DNA of 64,000 nucleotides from Cohaesibacter gelatinilyticus (GTDB taxonomy: Bacteria; Pseudomonadota; Alphaproteobacteria; Rhizobiales; Cohaesibacteraceae): assembly GCF_900215605.1 (NCBI RefSeq), contig NZ_OBEL01000002.1:372001-436000 (forward strand). Direction: 5' to 3'. Each line of letters opens with the position of its first letter. Position 1 is the first letter of the stretch. Below the pieces are notes generated by a model. The model saw nothing but the letters and a program-made list of their open reading frames with translations, had not been told where the DNA came from and ran no database searches. Both the position numbers and the translations under genes were made by a program. Shown here piece after piece: positions 35,066 through 43,655 of the stretch.

Positions 35066-36016
35066 ATGAATATCAGGATAACGAAGGTATCAGTGCTGTT
35101 TCTACCCATTGCATTTTGGGTTTCAATGCTCATCGGATTTTGGGCAATCGACAGCCCGCCGGATGGTCTGCCACCGATAGCATCCGAAGGTTTGAACGAC
35201 GTTTGGAATTTCTATCTGCCCCTATTGCTGTTCACACTCGCCATCGTCTTTTTCTTCACTCGCAAGCGCAAACCACCCACATGGGAAAATTTTGCAATCA
35301 ACAAAGCCACGCTCAAGCGTGATCTGTTGCTGGCAATCACTTATTTGACGATTGGGCATCTGCTTTTGGGCGGTTTGCTCGATATCGGGCTCCACTTCCC
35401 GGGTCCGGATGTCTTTCAATCGTCTGATCATGGCATGAACGATGTTGCACGGTGGGTAGCGATACAAGGGATCGTCTTTGTCATTCTCCCCTGTTTATGG
35501 CTTCGCAAGCAAGGTTTCAGCATCAGAAAGCTGATAGCTGGCATCGAATGGAAGCGGGATATCTGGTTCATGATCCTGTTTTGGATGGGAGAGTTCATCA
35601 GTGTCGCACTCATATCAGATTTTTTCCAGGTAGCTCCCTCGGACTATCTCCATGCGATACCAATGGGCATTCTGGTAAACACCATCGGGGCCGGGCTACC
35701 GGTTTTGATCATGATCCATCTGATCATCATTCCCCGACTGGTTCTTTTGTTCGACAATCAACTGCTCGCGATCATGCTTGCGGGTCTTGTTTATGCAACA
35801 TTCAGCCTGTTTGACCCCGGTGTGAGCTACGCAAACGCCACTGTGGGGCTCAGCTCCTTCTTTTATATCTTCGCTACGCAGACACTGATAGGCATGGGCA
35901 AAGCAACTTTCACGGTCCGCACTGGCAATCCGATCATACATTTCACCAGCTATCACATACTTGGTGCTCGCGTTGCCTTCGATACCGCCATGTTTGCCGA
36001 AATATTCAGGCGTTGA
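35066..36016 (+). CDS. Polytopic membrane protein, CPBP-like without catalytic residues
   Basis: A 316-residue protein with about eight membrane helices (first at MNIRITKVSVLFLPIAFWVS). The C-terminal half (PRLVLLFDNQLLAIMLAGLV then YATFSLFDPG) has the shape of CPBP/CAAX-protease-like proteins, but the Glu-Glu and His residues of the protease site are missing. The start at MNIRIT was chosen over the ATG 21 codons upstream because of the signal-anchor that follows. Function unknown. Confidence 0.6.
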   Translation: MNIRITKVSVLFLPIAFWVSMLIGFWAIDSPPDGLPPIASEGLNDVWNFYLPLLLFTLAIVFFFTRKRKPPTWENFAINKATLKRDLLLAITYLTIGHLLLGGLLDIGLHFPGPDVFQSSDHGMNDVARWVAIQGIVFVILPCLWLRKQGFSIRKLIAGIEWKRDIWFMILFWMGEFISVALISDFFQVAPSDYLHAIPMGILVNTIGAGLPVLIMIHLIIIPRLVLLFDNQLLAIMLAGLVYATFSLFDPGVSYANATVGLSSFFYIFATQTLIGMGKATFTVRTGNPIIHFTSYHILGARVAFDTAMFAEIFRR

Positions 36017-36166
36017 CATTGAAAGCTTCACATCTGCAATTCAGGCCACAGGCCCAAAAATAAGCTGGATTTGGCGGGCAACAGAGCATCGACAAATCCA
36101 GACATTCATGTAACCCTGCGATGTAACACGTCCAGATCAAAACCGTGGAATGTCAGTAGATTATGA

Positions 36167-37402
36167 ATGGATACCTTTGATCATGTAATAGTTGGCGGCG
36201 GTATCATGGGTGCCTCGATTGCATACCATTTGATGCAAAAGGGCGCCCGGTCGGTATTGTTGCTGGAACGCAATGAACTTGCCAGTGCAGCATCCTGTCA
36301 GGCTGCGGGGCTGGTGCTGCAGGCATCTACAAAGCCTTCAAAAACGCCGCTGGCAAAACTGACCATCGATACGCTGCTGCATCTCGAAGAGGAATTGGCC
36401 GAGAGCGTGGGATATCATATGGTGGGCAGCCTGCGCATCGCAGCCTCCGAAAAGTGCGCGATAGAACTGGATGCCATGGCAAAAGACGCAGCCAGCCGGA
36501 ATATTCCAATCGAATGGCCCGATTTGTCTGACATCAGGCAAATGGTTCCCTGGTTGGATATCAGCAACATTCAAAAAACAGCTTTCCTGCCAAGCGATGG
36601 ATATATTGACCCTTATCTTCTGACCATATCCTATGCCAATGCTGCGCGTGCGCGCGGAGCAGTCATACGCACCCGGACAAATGTATGCGGTGTCGTGAAG
36701 GATGCAGAAAAGGTTGTTGGTGTTTTAACCGACCATGGCCCAATCGCATGTGGAACCGTCATAGATGCTTGTGGTGTATGGGCGGCCCTGTTTGCTGAAA
36801 AGGTCGGTTATTCGCTCCCGATGGCGCCAGTCCGCAGTCACTATTGGATCATACAGCCAGACAGGACGTATGGGGGGGAACATCCGGTGACGATCCTTCC
36901 CGATGTGGCTGCCTACACGCGACCTGAAGTCGGCGGCCTGGTATTGGGGGTTCAGGAAGCAAATTCGGTGACTTTCAACGCCAGAAACTTGCCCGAAGAC
37001 TTGTCTGGCTTCTCGCCGACACTGGGAGAGGAACATTGGGATATTCTGGCAAATGCCTACGAGGATCTATCACAATTCTTCCCGGCAATCGAAAACGCCC
37101 ATTTTTCCAGCTACATATGCGGCCTGTCGTCCTATACCCCTGATGGTGAAATTCTTCTGGGTCCCGTTCCCGGAATATCAGGCTTCTATGTTGCTGCAGG
37201 AGATTGCGGGTCCGGAATTACCTTGTCAGCAGGCATCGGCGATGCAATCGCTGATCTGGCATTGGAGCAAACACCACAATTCAATATGGAGCCATTTCGC
37301 CCCGATCGTTTTGGACCAGTCGATCCGCATGGGGACCATTTTCGTGAGTTATGCGCCGCCGCCAGAGCTAGCAAGTCGAGGCAGATTATTTCACACAGCT
37401 AG
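36167..37402 (+). CDS. FAD-dependent oxidoreductase (DAO/sarcosine dehydrogenase-like)
   Basis: A 411-residue flavoprotein of the D-amino-acid-oxidase fold. The N-terminal motif is HVIVGGGIMGASIAYHLMQK, followed by LLLERNELASAASCQAAGLV, the covalent-or-close FAD segment of sarcosine and dimethylglycine dehydrogenase relatives. The C-terminus has ICGLSSYTPDGEILLGPVPG and YVAAGDCGSGITLSAGIG, closing the FAD site. It lacks the C-terminal folate-binding domain of dimethylglycine dehydrogenase. It stands alone between unrelated genes. Its natural substrate is probably an N-methyl amino acid or related amine; this is from family only. Confidence 0.8.
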   Translation: MDTFDHVIVGGGIMGASIAYHLMQKGARSVLLLERNELASAASCQAAGLVLQASTKPSKTPLAKLTIDTLLHLEEELAESVGYHMVGSLRIAASEKCAIELDAMAKDAASRNIPIEWPDLSDIRQMVPWLDISNIQKTAFLPSDGYIDPYLLTISYANAARARGAVIRTRTNVCGVVKDAEKVVGVLTDHGPIACGTVIDACGVWAALFAEKVGYSLPMAPVRSHYWIIQPDRTYGGEHPVTILPDVAAYTRPEVGGLVLGVQEANSVTFNARNLPEDLSGFSPTLGEEHWDILANAYEDLSQFFPAIENAHFSSYICGLSSYTPDGEILLGPVPGISGFYVAAGDCGSGITLSAGIGDAIADLALEQTPQFNMEPFRPDRFGPVDPHGDHFRELCAAARASKSRQIISHS

Positions 37403-37463
37403 AGCATATTTCCAAAAATTACGCACAGTCTTCAGACAATACAGATATCAAACACAATAACTT
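37401..37463. repeat. Dispersed intergenic repeat, copy C (decayed)
   Basis: From agagcatatttccaaaaatt onward this stretch aligns base for base, with many substitutions, to the start of the element at 16136 (agagcgtattcccgaaaag). It begins in the stop codon of the FAD gene. The palindromic 3' part is lost. Confidence 0.4.
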
Positions 37464-37464
37464 A

Positions 37465-37502
37465 TGATCCGGGCAGAGCCAGAACACACCCCGCCCGGAT
37501 CA
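37465..37502. terminator. Terminator-like inverted repeat after FAD gene
   Basis: Ten-base perfect arms TGATCCGGGC (37465-37474) and GCCCGGATCA (37493-37502) with an 18-base loop lie between the convergent FAD oxidoreductase and tautomerase genes and can end both transcripts. Confidence 0.55.
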
Positions 37503-37570
37503 TCACTCAGACCTTCCAGACACAAACCGGATAGCTTTATCAAAAGGCTATGTCTCGCCCAGCTGCATCT

Positions 37571-37792
37571 TCATTGTGTCAGTTTTCGGTAATCCTGCAC
37601 CGGCAAACCACCAATGCCCCAATCCTCCAGCAAAACTTCATCGATCACCACGAATGTGGTCGCCGGCTTTTTGCCCAGCACGTCCTGCAAAAGATTGGTG
37701 ACCCCCGCGATCAATTGCGCCTTTTGCTCCGCGCTCGGCCCGGTACCATCCGGCCCCCCTTCACGGGTGACTTTGATATTCACATAGGGCAT
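37571..37792 (-). CDS. 4-oxalocrotonate tautomerase-like protein
   Basis: A 73-residue tautomerase. The sequence starts MPYVNIKVTREGG, giving the catalytic N-terminal proline after Met removal, and continues with the family's AQLIAGVTNLLQDVLGKKPA and DEVLLEDWGIGG. Such proteins isomerise keto-enol acids. It lies 3 bp after the NTF2-like gene in a three-gene operon with a GST, a set often found in aromatic or xenobiotic breakdown. Confidence 0.83.
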   Translation of the reverse strand: MPYVNIKVTREGGPDGTGPSAEQKAQLIAGVTNLLQDVLGKKPATTFVVIDEVLLEDWGIGGLPVQDYRKLTQ

Positions 37793-37795
37793 CGA

Positions 37796-38176
37796 TCAGT
37801 CCTTTCGCGGAACATAGGAAAACACTTTCGCAACGATGCGCCATTCGGCTCCGTGACGAACGAGTGTCAAGAGATCATGAAAATCCCGGCCCATCATCGT
37901 CATTCGAGCACTGATGCGGGCCAGACGGTCATTGACAAAGGCAATCTCCAGGATCTCCTCCTCCCGCGCTTCACCGCGTTTGGCTGGCGGCTCACGCCCA
38001 TCCACACGGCTCATATAGGTCTCAAGATCCAGATATAGCTCATCGCCTTTGGTGGCACAGACATAGGCGAGCTGCGGATGAAAGACCTCGCGCAGCATCG
38101 CGCTGTCCGCTTGATGGAGGCCCTCGAAATAGGTCTCCATCAGTTCGCAGAGTTGCTTGTGGCTGATAGGCGTCAT
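37796..38176 (-). CDS. NTF2-like (SnoaL/lumazine-binding type) protein
   Basis: A 126-residue cone-shaped alpha/beta barrel protein by pattern: N-terminal helix (LCELMETYFEGLHQADSAML), then FHPQLAYVCATKG, and the beta-sheet segments RLARISARMTMMGRDFHDLL and EWRIVAKVFSY. These small proteins bind or modify small molecules. Its start overlaps the GST stop by 4 bp and its stop is 3 bp before the tautomerase gene, so all three are one transcript. Substrate unknown. Confidence 0.75.
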   Translation of the reverse strand: MTPISHKQLCELMETYFEGLHQADSAMLREVFHPQLAYVCATKGDELYLDLETYMSRVDGREPPAKRGEAREEEILEIAFVNDRLARISARMTMMGRDFHDLLTLVRHGAEWRIVAKVFSYVPRKD

Positions 38177-38784
38177 TGGATCAGTCCCTCTGCACGCATC
38201 GCAGCTTTTGCCGAAGGGCGGGATGCATTACGGCTTACAAATGCTGCCAGATTGGGCCAGCGAGCCAGATCAATACCGGTAAAATTCGCCCAGTTCGAAA
38301 CCACGAACAGATAAGCATCGGCAATTGTGAACCGGTCAGCCACCAACCATTCGCGTCCATCCTTCAACTCCGTCTCGATCAGATCGAACTTGCCAGCAAC
38401 AGCAACACGCGCTTCGTCTTTACCGGTTTCCGAAGTGCCTTCACGAAACAACGGCCCAAAGGCCTTGTGCAGCTCGGTCCCGATCCAGTTGAGCTGTTCC
38501 TGCATCCGGGCTCTGGCCATGGTACCAGCCTCAGGGGCCAGCTCGGCTGCCGGATGGCTATCTGCAATATATTGCAGAACAGCGGCACCCTCGGTAAGAA
38601 CACCGCCCTCGTTCAGATCCAGAGCCGGAACATAGCCCTTGGGATTGATGGCATGGTAATCCGCACCCTTCTCAGTCCGACCGGTCACGGTATCAACAGC
38701 TTCGATTTCAAACATACAGCCGGTCTCATGCAGGGCGATATGGCTGGCGAGCGAGCAGGCGCCGGGTTTGTAATAGAGTTTCAT
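38173..38784 (-). CDS. Glutathione S-transferase
   Basis: A 203-residue GST of the bacterial beta-like type. The N-terminal thioredoxin-like domain begins MKLYYKPGACSLASHIAL, including the CS pair that contacts glutathione, then GYVPALDLNEGGVLTEGAAV with the cis-proline and the glutathione-gamma-glutamyl Glu. The C-terminal helical domain has the motif FTIADAYLFVV. The start at MKLYYK was chosen over an upstream ATG four codons earlier. It is the first gene of the tautomerase operon and is divergent from a LysR gene. Confidence 0.87.
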   Translation of the reverse strand: MKLYYKPGACSLASHIALHETGCMFEIEAVDTVTGRTEKGADYHAINPKGYVPALDLNEGGVLTEGAAVLQYIADSHPAAELAPEAGTMARARMQEQLNWIGTELHKAFGPLFREGTSETGKDEARVAVAGKFDLIETELKDGREWLVADRFTIADAYLFVVSNWANFTGIDLARWPNLAAFVSRNASRPSAKAAMRAEGLIQ

Positions 38785-38825
38785 GATAGTCTCCAATGTT
38801 GAATATGGCCGACAGACTATCCTTT

Positions 38826-38847
38826 GATATGATTGATTGATAATATC
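38826..38847. promoter_or_regulatory. Candidate LysR binding site
   Basis: The dyad GATATGAT-TGATTG-ATAATATC (one mismatch) lies in the 109-bp gap between the divergent GST and LysR genes, the usual place for a LysR box controlling both. It fits the relaxed T-N11-A pattern. Confidence 0.45.
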
Positions 38848-38893
38848 GTTTTTTCACTATAATGATTAGAAAAACTGCCCATATAGGATATCC

Positions 38894-39763
38894 ATGAAAC
38901 ACGAACAGCTCATGACCCTGGAGGCGATTGTCCTGACTGGCTCATTTCGTGGCGCGGCAGAACGTCTCCACAAGTCGCAATCCGCAGTCAGCCACACAAT
39001 CCGCCAACTGGAAGAGGAGCTTGACCTGGAGCTGTTCAGCCGCGAAGCCTATCGCCCCTCGCTCACCCCGGCAGGCGAAGTCTTCTACCGCGAAGCATCT
39101 CGCGTGCTGCGACAAATGCAGGGACTGCGAACCACTGCGGCGCGATTGCGTGCCCGTGAGGAACCTGAGCTGACAATCGCCGTCAGTGCCACAATGGATC
39201 TGGACCCATTGCTGCCTGCGCTTGCCGACACCGGGCGACACCACCCGGCCACTCACCTTCGGTTACGGATGGAAATGATGGGCGGCCCGATCGCCCGGCT
39301 GATGGAGGGCAAAGCGGATATCGCACTTGCATCCCTCGAAGGAGTACCCTTGGACAATGTAGAGGCAGAGCCGGTGGTTGAAGTAACGATCCGCCCGGTT
39401 GCGAGCCCTGATCTCAATTTACCCGCCAACGCGCGTACATTGTCGGTATCCGAGATGCAAAGCCATGTACAGGTGGTGACGGCCGGAACTGGCGGTGCTG
39501 CTCATCAGCAGAGCCGTGATTTGCTATCAGGTGGACTGAAATGGACTGTTTCCGATCTCACAGCCAAGAAAAAGGTCATCCTCGCCGGTCTCGGCTGGGG
39601 CGGCTTGCCCGATCATATGACAGAAAAAGAGCGACGATCCGGGGCTTTGCTCTCCCTGAATCTGGAGGGGTTTCCTTTGCGCCGGACGACAATCTACAAG
39701 ATGAGGCGCAGAGATCAGGCGATAGGGGTCGTTGCCGATGAGCTTTGGAGCCGGATCGGCTAG
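38894..39763 (+). CDS. LysR family transcriptional regulator
   Basis: A 289-residue LysR protein. The winged helix occupies residues 1-60 (LEAIVLTGSFRGAAERLHKS then QSAVSHTIRQLEEELDLELF). The effector domain follows. It is divergent from the GST/NTF2/tautomerase operon, so it is the likely activator of that operon. A possible xenobiotic or phenolic inducer is a guess from the operon content. Confidence 0.83.
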   Translation: MKHEQLMTLEAIVLTGSFRGAAERLHKSQSAVSHTIRQLEEELDLELFSREAYRPSLTPAGEVFYREASRVLRQMQGLRTTAARLRAREEPELTIAVSATMDLDPLLPALADTGRHHPATHLRLRMEMMGGPIARLMEGKADIALASLEGVPLDNVEAEPVVEVTIRPVASPDLNLPANARTLSVSEMQSHVQVVTAGTGGAAHQQSRDLLSGGLKWTVSDLTAKKKVILAGLGWGGLPDHMTEKERRSGALLSLNLEGFPLRRTTIYKMRRRDQAIGVVADELWSRIG

Positions 39764-39834
39764 CCAGCCCGAACCAATGCACCTTGAACGAGCTCACATG
39801 CCGCAGACAAGACGGGCAAACACATCGCTGTCAA

Positions 39835-41400
39835 TCAGACGGGCTCGATCATCGGCTTTACTTCAGCGGGCACGATATCCGGTCCGAACTGCTTTCTGAA
39901 CAGGGTCACCACCGTCCGGTAAGCATTGTGTCTGTGTTCTTCGACCTTCAGCAGGCGGGCATAGACATAATGCATGAACAATAACATGGCTCTTGCCTGA
40001 GCAGGCGCCATGTTGACCAGCGCCTGTTGCGCCACCTTGGAGGGATGATCGGGATCGGTGAACAACACCTCCATCAGCACCTCGATATGGGGTACATTGG
40101 CGCAGACCCGATTGAGCACACTGCGCACACCCTTTCTGTCAGAGACGGCGGCAAGGGCTTCGCATTTCAGGATCAACAGATAGATCTCGAATTGGGAGCC
40201 TTCTTCGCATTCATCCAGTGCCTGATTGATGGCAGCCAATCCCTCTTCATTCTGGCCGACAAAGACCCACATCTGGCCGATGACCGGCAGGGAGGCCGTC
40301 AGGGAAAGGCATTCCCGGGCCGAGCGCTCTGCGATCTCAACGGCCATCTCGTTATAGCCTCGATCCAGAAAAAACAAGAGCTTGGCTGCTACCAGCTGGA
40401 AGGATGGGGCATCGTTGAGATGGGGAAGACTGGCCAGCACCAATTGCTCGATTTCATCTTCATCCTGCTGGCGTGGATCGTCACCAGACATGAAGATCTC
40501 CACCCCCTCCTGCAAATATTTGGTGTGAATATTGGTTGCCAGCATGATCTTGGCGCGCGGATCATCCGGATCGTCGGCAATGGCCTTGCGCAAGACCTTG
40601 TCATTGTCCTTCCAGTGCCCCTTGAGGCCCGTGAAGGTCGTGCCTGCATTGATCATGCTGACGGTGAGCGGGACTGCGTCATCCGGCTCCAATGCCTGGC
40701 TGTTCCAAATCTGGTCCGATGCTTCCTTGGCCAGATCCTCCGGATGAGAGGAGAGGCTTTTGTCGGGTGCCGCGACGATATGGCGTCCGGCAAAAAGCGT
40801 GCGGCCGGACAGGATGCTGACACCCCGGATAACGCATTCCAACTGGCCTTTTTGTGTCAGGAAGGACAGTTCGATGCCGATCTTCGGGGCATCCTTGCCC
40901 AGTGTGGCATATTTGGGGCAGTCGGGCTCGAATATGACGGACAGGTCGGAGCTGAAACATTTGGCAAATACCCCATGAAATGCCTTTGCAAAGGCAAGCG
41001 CATTTGCCCCCATATCGCCAACATGATCAAGCCCCAGACATGGACCGACGATGGCATGCACGCCCTCCAGCTGGATGGTGGGCTGGTTCGGCTGGGTCAG
41101 CCAGATATAGCCCTCGCCATAGCGTGTGGCGATATAGGTTGCGTCCTTTGCATCGTCCTTGAGTTTGCGCCTCAGGCGATTGATGACAAAATCGATGGAC
41201 CGATCCAGCTTGTCGGCACCATTGCCGCTGATCGCATCCAGTAGCTGGTTGCGGGTCAGCACACGATTGGGGTTTGCCGTCATGTATTTCAGAAGACCAG
41301 ATTCCGTTTTGGTGAAGCTGACAGAGGTTCCATCGGCGAAGTGACCATTCAGAAAGTCTTCGTCGAAGAACAGATTGCCGAATGTCGGTATTATATTCAT
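39835..41400 (-). CDS. Winged-helix transcriptional regulator with TPR-like C-terminal region
   Basis: A 521-residue protein. The N-terminal about 105 residues are an OmpR/PhoB-type winged helix (FTKTESGLLKYMTANPNRVL, LDRSIDFVINRLRRKL, YIATRYGEGYIW). It has no receiver domain, as in CadC/HilA-like regulators. There is no membrane segment. The middle (about 120-240) is not recognised. The C-terminal half is a run of helical repeats of TPR type, probably binding a protein partner. It is the first gene of the minus strand here; the plus-strand small secreted proteins start 397 bp away across repeat copy 2, and may be its targets. Confidence 0.7.
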   Translation of the reverse strand: MNIIPTFGNLFFDEDFLNGHFADGTSVSFTKTESGLLKYMTANPNRVLTRNQLLDAISGNGADKLDRSIDFVINRLRRKLKDDAKDATYIATRYGEGYIWLTQPNQPTIQLEGVHAIVGPCLGLDHVGDMGANALAFAKAFHGVFAKCFSSDLSVIFEPDCPKYATLGKDAPKIGIELSFLTQKGQLECVIRGVSILSGRTLFAGRHIVAAPDKSLSSHPEDLAKEASDQIWNSQALEPDDAVPLTVSMINAGTTFTGLKGHWKDNDKVLRKAIADDPDDPRAKIMLATNIHTKYLQEGVEIFMSGDDPRQQDEDEIEQLVLASLPHLNDAPSFQLVAAKLLFFLDRGYNEMAVEIAERSARECLSLTASLPVIGQMWVFVGQNEEGLAAINQALDECEEGSQFEIYLLILKCEALAAVSDRKGVRSVLNRVCANVPHIEVLMEVLFTDPDHPSKVAQQALVNMAPAQARAMLLFMHYVYARLLKVEEHRHNAYRTVVTLFRKQFGPDIVPAEVKPMIEPV

Positions 41401-41436
41401 GAAAGTCCCCTAAAAGCCTGTCTGCTGCCAGTGTGC

Positions 41437-41542
41437 TTTAGAGCCTGATTTGAAAGTCCTGAGCCAAGCCCTCTCCCCCTCCCAATCCACCCGTCATGGT
41501 ATCCTCGTGGGCGGTTTGGGAGGGGGAGAGGGCTGGACATGC
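41437..41542. repeat. Palindromic dispersed repeat, copy 2
   Basis: Reverse-complement copy of the element at 28875-28979. The palindromic core is 41467-41534 (68 bp, 26-bp arms). Flanking similarity includes ggacatgc on the right and the tttagagc..gtcctgagccaag stretch on the left. A TCTGGATGAGACTTTG block (minus strand, about 41547-41565) echoes the one beside copy 1. The rest of 41401-41797 holds no gene I can support. Confidence 0.7.
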
Positions 41543-41797
41543 AACCTCAAAGTCTCATCCAGAGACTTTTTAAATCGGGCACTGAATTCTATATTTGAAA
41601 TATATTGGATCAGTGTGACGGGTAAAGCGACATATTTACAAAATATTTGAATTGCAGGATTTGCAAATATTTCTGCAACAATTGCTTTCTACTTCTCTTT
41701 CAAACAACCAAATTTAGAAATTCAATCCGGTTTCAATTGCGCTTTCGCAGCGGTAAGTCGTTGAGCTGCGTGATGAATATTGGATCAGGGAGATTTC

Positions 41798-42127
41798 ATG
41801 ACCTATCGAGCCATACAGACAGCAATTGTTGCAGCGGCGTTGCTCATCCTTCCCAACGTGGAGGCCAAGGCCCATTGCGTTGGTGAGAATTTTGCAGTGG
41901 TGGGGCAATCCCTGGCATTCATTAGGAAAAACCAGGAAGTGCGGGCAAAACGTCGAGCCGAACGGAAATGGCGCAGGAATGTTTCAAGGAAATACGGAAA
42001 AGCTTTTGCAAGCGCGGGCTTTGCAAAAAACAGAAAGATGCGATGCACTCGGTTGAAATTATCCGATGGCGGCAAAATTGGAACAAGATGCGTCCTTAGC
42101 GCCATGCCTTGTGATGCAAATCGCTGA
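41798..42127 (+). CDS. Small secreted basic protein of unknown function
   Basis: A 109-residue protein with a signal peptide (MTYRAIQTAIVAAALLIL through VEAKA, about residue 25) and a strongly basic mature part (RAKRRAERKWRRNVSRKYG). Three cysteines remain after cleavage. The start at MTYRAI is chosen because a hydrophobic signal follows it and GGGAGA lies upstream. It opens a row of four small secreted proteins on the plus strand. No family recognised. Confidence 0.5.
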   Translation: MTYRAIQTAIVAAALLILPNVEAKAHCVGENFAVVGQSLAFIRKNQEVRAKRRAERKWRRNVSRKYGKAFASAGFAKNRKMRCTRLKLSDGGKIGTRCVLSAMPCDANR

Positions 42128-42204
42128 GCGGTTTCTCTTCAACGCGCACTGTTTCAAAGCGTCCTGTTTCAAAGCACTCTAGCCACTTTTCTCGGAGAAC
42201 ATTG

Positions 42205-43101
42205 ATGCGGCTTCTTTTCTCTTCTCTCTTGGCAGGTTTGCTGGCTCTCGCTACGCCTGCTTTCGCCTCGCCCGATATCGACTTCCCGCAATCGGGATAT
42301 TCCTATGGTGGCAAGGTGCGCTCTGGTCCGGGGATGGGCTTTCGACAGGTCGGCAGTCTGCGCGAGGGTGATCCAATCGTCATCCTCAATGGCACCGGTT
42401 CCATGATGAATGGCTATGAGTGGTTTGAGATCCGCTATCGCAATGGCCGGAGAGGGTTTCAGTGGGGTGGGATCATGTGTTCGAGCAAGCCCCATCAGAC
42501 CATCTTTCGCACCTGTGATGGACCAAGGCTGAAAGTGAAGCAGTCCTCCGTGCGATCCAGAGTCAATGGTTTCAATGTTGCCAAGGTGCGGCATTCAGGG
42601 GGCAGCTTTACCCATGTTGGCAATGGCCAATGGCAGGAGGCCGATGCACGAGGGCGGGTCAATTTCCATTTTCGGGAAATTCGTCGTGGCAAGCGCGTGG
42701 TCAGACTTCATGATGCCTCCCGTAATGTGTTCCTGAGTCTGGACCTGAAAGCAGGGCAGATCTTCTATGCAGAAGGCAGTGGTCCGGCGCGGGTGCTCTA
42801 TCGCATCACGGGAGCCTCCGCGCGGGCGGGTGCTATCAGGAAAACCGGAAACAAAGTCCGAGCCAATCGTAACAGGACCGTTCGTTACAGCTGTGCGGAA
42901 GGCATTCCATTGGTCGTCACTTACGTGAATAAAGGCAACGGCCACGCGATTTTCAGCATTGATGGATCACCAAAGAAGCGCCTTGAAGAGGTCGTATCCG
43001 GGTCCGGATCTCAATATACCAATGGCCGCTTCACGCTCTTTTCAAAGGGGCGGTCAGCCACGCTCGAGCATCCGGCGGGTGTCGACAATTGCTTTGAATA
43101 A
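42205..43101 (+). CDS. Secreted SH3-like / MliC-like protein
   Basis: A 298-residue exported protein. The signal peptide ends at AFA (about residue 21). Residues about 30-85 look like a bacterial SH3 domain (YGGKVRSGPGMGFRQVGSLR, GDPIVILNGTGSM). The C-terminal about 75 residues resemble the lysozyme-inhibitor domain MliC: YSCAEGIPLVVTYVNKG, then VVSGSGSQYTNGRFTLFSKG and ending in C. The ATG at 42205 follows GGAG; the longer frame would begin with a TTG. The protein may bind cell-wall material and protect against lysozyme; this is inferred. Confidence 0.65.
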   Translation: MRLLFSSLLAGLLALATPAFASPDIDFPQSGYSYGGKVRSGPGMGFRQVGSLREGDPIVILNGTGSMMNGYEWFEIRYRNGRRGFQWGGIMCSSKPHQTIFRTCDGPRLKVKQSSVRSRVNGFNVAKVRHSGGSFTHVGNGQWQEADARGRVNFHFREIRRGKRVVRLHDASRNVFLSLDLKAGQIFYAEGSGPARVLYRITGASARAGAIRKTGNKVRANRNRTVRYSCAEGIPLVVTYVNKGNGHAIFSIDGSPKKRLEEVVSGSGSQYTNGRFTLFSKGRSATLEHPAGVDNCFE

Positions 43102-43156
43102 TTCAACAGCCCTCACGGAGATGGCGCAGCATGTATTTTGTAGTTGGGAGAGACTG

Positions 43157-43609
43157 ATGAGACTGAGTTCCGCACCATTTTTAACGCATTTTGAAAAGCT
43201 GACCTTGGCTGCTATGGCTTGTGTCGCAAGCATGTGTGCGCTGTCACCTACTCCTGCCAATGCACAGATGCCAAAGATTGTTCTGCAATGTATTGCGCCT
43301 TTGGTGCCCAATGCGGACGGCACGGATTGTGTTCGAAAGGCTGTGACCTGTCGCGAACCCACTGTGCAACATAACGGGCGCTGCATGAACCCCTCACGAT
43401 ATGTGACATTCAGCGGATGCAAGCATCGGGGTGGCGGCGGCTTCAGAATTGCAACTTTCCCAAGACGCCATGCCGATCATATGTGGACCGGTGCCGGAGG
43501 ATCTCGCAATACGGGAGGTCGCGACCTGAAAAAGGGAGCGTTTGACGCCATCTATAGAGCTGCAAAACAGAAAAATGGAAAACGCTCCTGCCGCTCCGTA
43601 CGCGGCTGA
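43157..43609 (+). CDS. Small secreted cysteine-containing protein of unknown function
   Basis: A 150-residue protein. The signal peptide runs through KLTLAAMACVASMCALSPTP to ANAQ. The mature part has six cysteines (first in VLQCIAPLV, DCVRKAVTCREP, GRCMNP, SGCKHR, then RSC), suggesting three disulfides. The ATG at 43157 with GGGAG upstream is preferred to the much longer frame that overlaps the previous gene. The family is not recognised. The C-terminal glycine-rich stretch (GAGGSRNTGGRDLKKG) is basic. Confidence 0.5.
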   Translation: MRLSSAPFLTHFEKLTLAAMACVASMCALSPTPANAQMPKIVLQCIAPLVPNADGTDCVRKAVTCREPTVQHNGRCMNPSRYVTFSGCKHRGGGGFRIATFPRRHADHMWTGAGGSRNTGGRDLKKGAFDAIYRAAKQKNGKRSCRSVRG

Positions 43610-43655
43610 TCGATTGCTTGCCATTTCTGCTTCCACCGAACTCAAGGAGACCACA

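Noticed and set aside
40027-41244. 405-codon plus-strand frame opposite the winged-helix/TPR regulator
   Set aside because: The minus-strand frame has a recognisable DNA-binding domain and the plus-strand one has none.
42140-42180. Short repeat ctgtttcaaagcgt/ctgtttcaaagcac
   Set aside because: Two imperfect units only; no CRISPR-like spacing and no other evidence.
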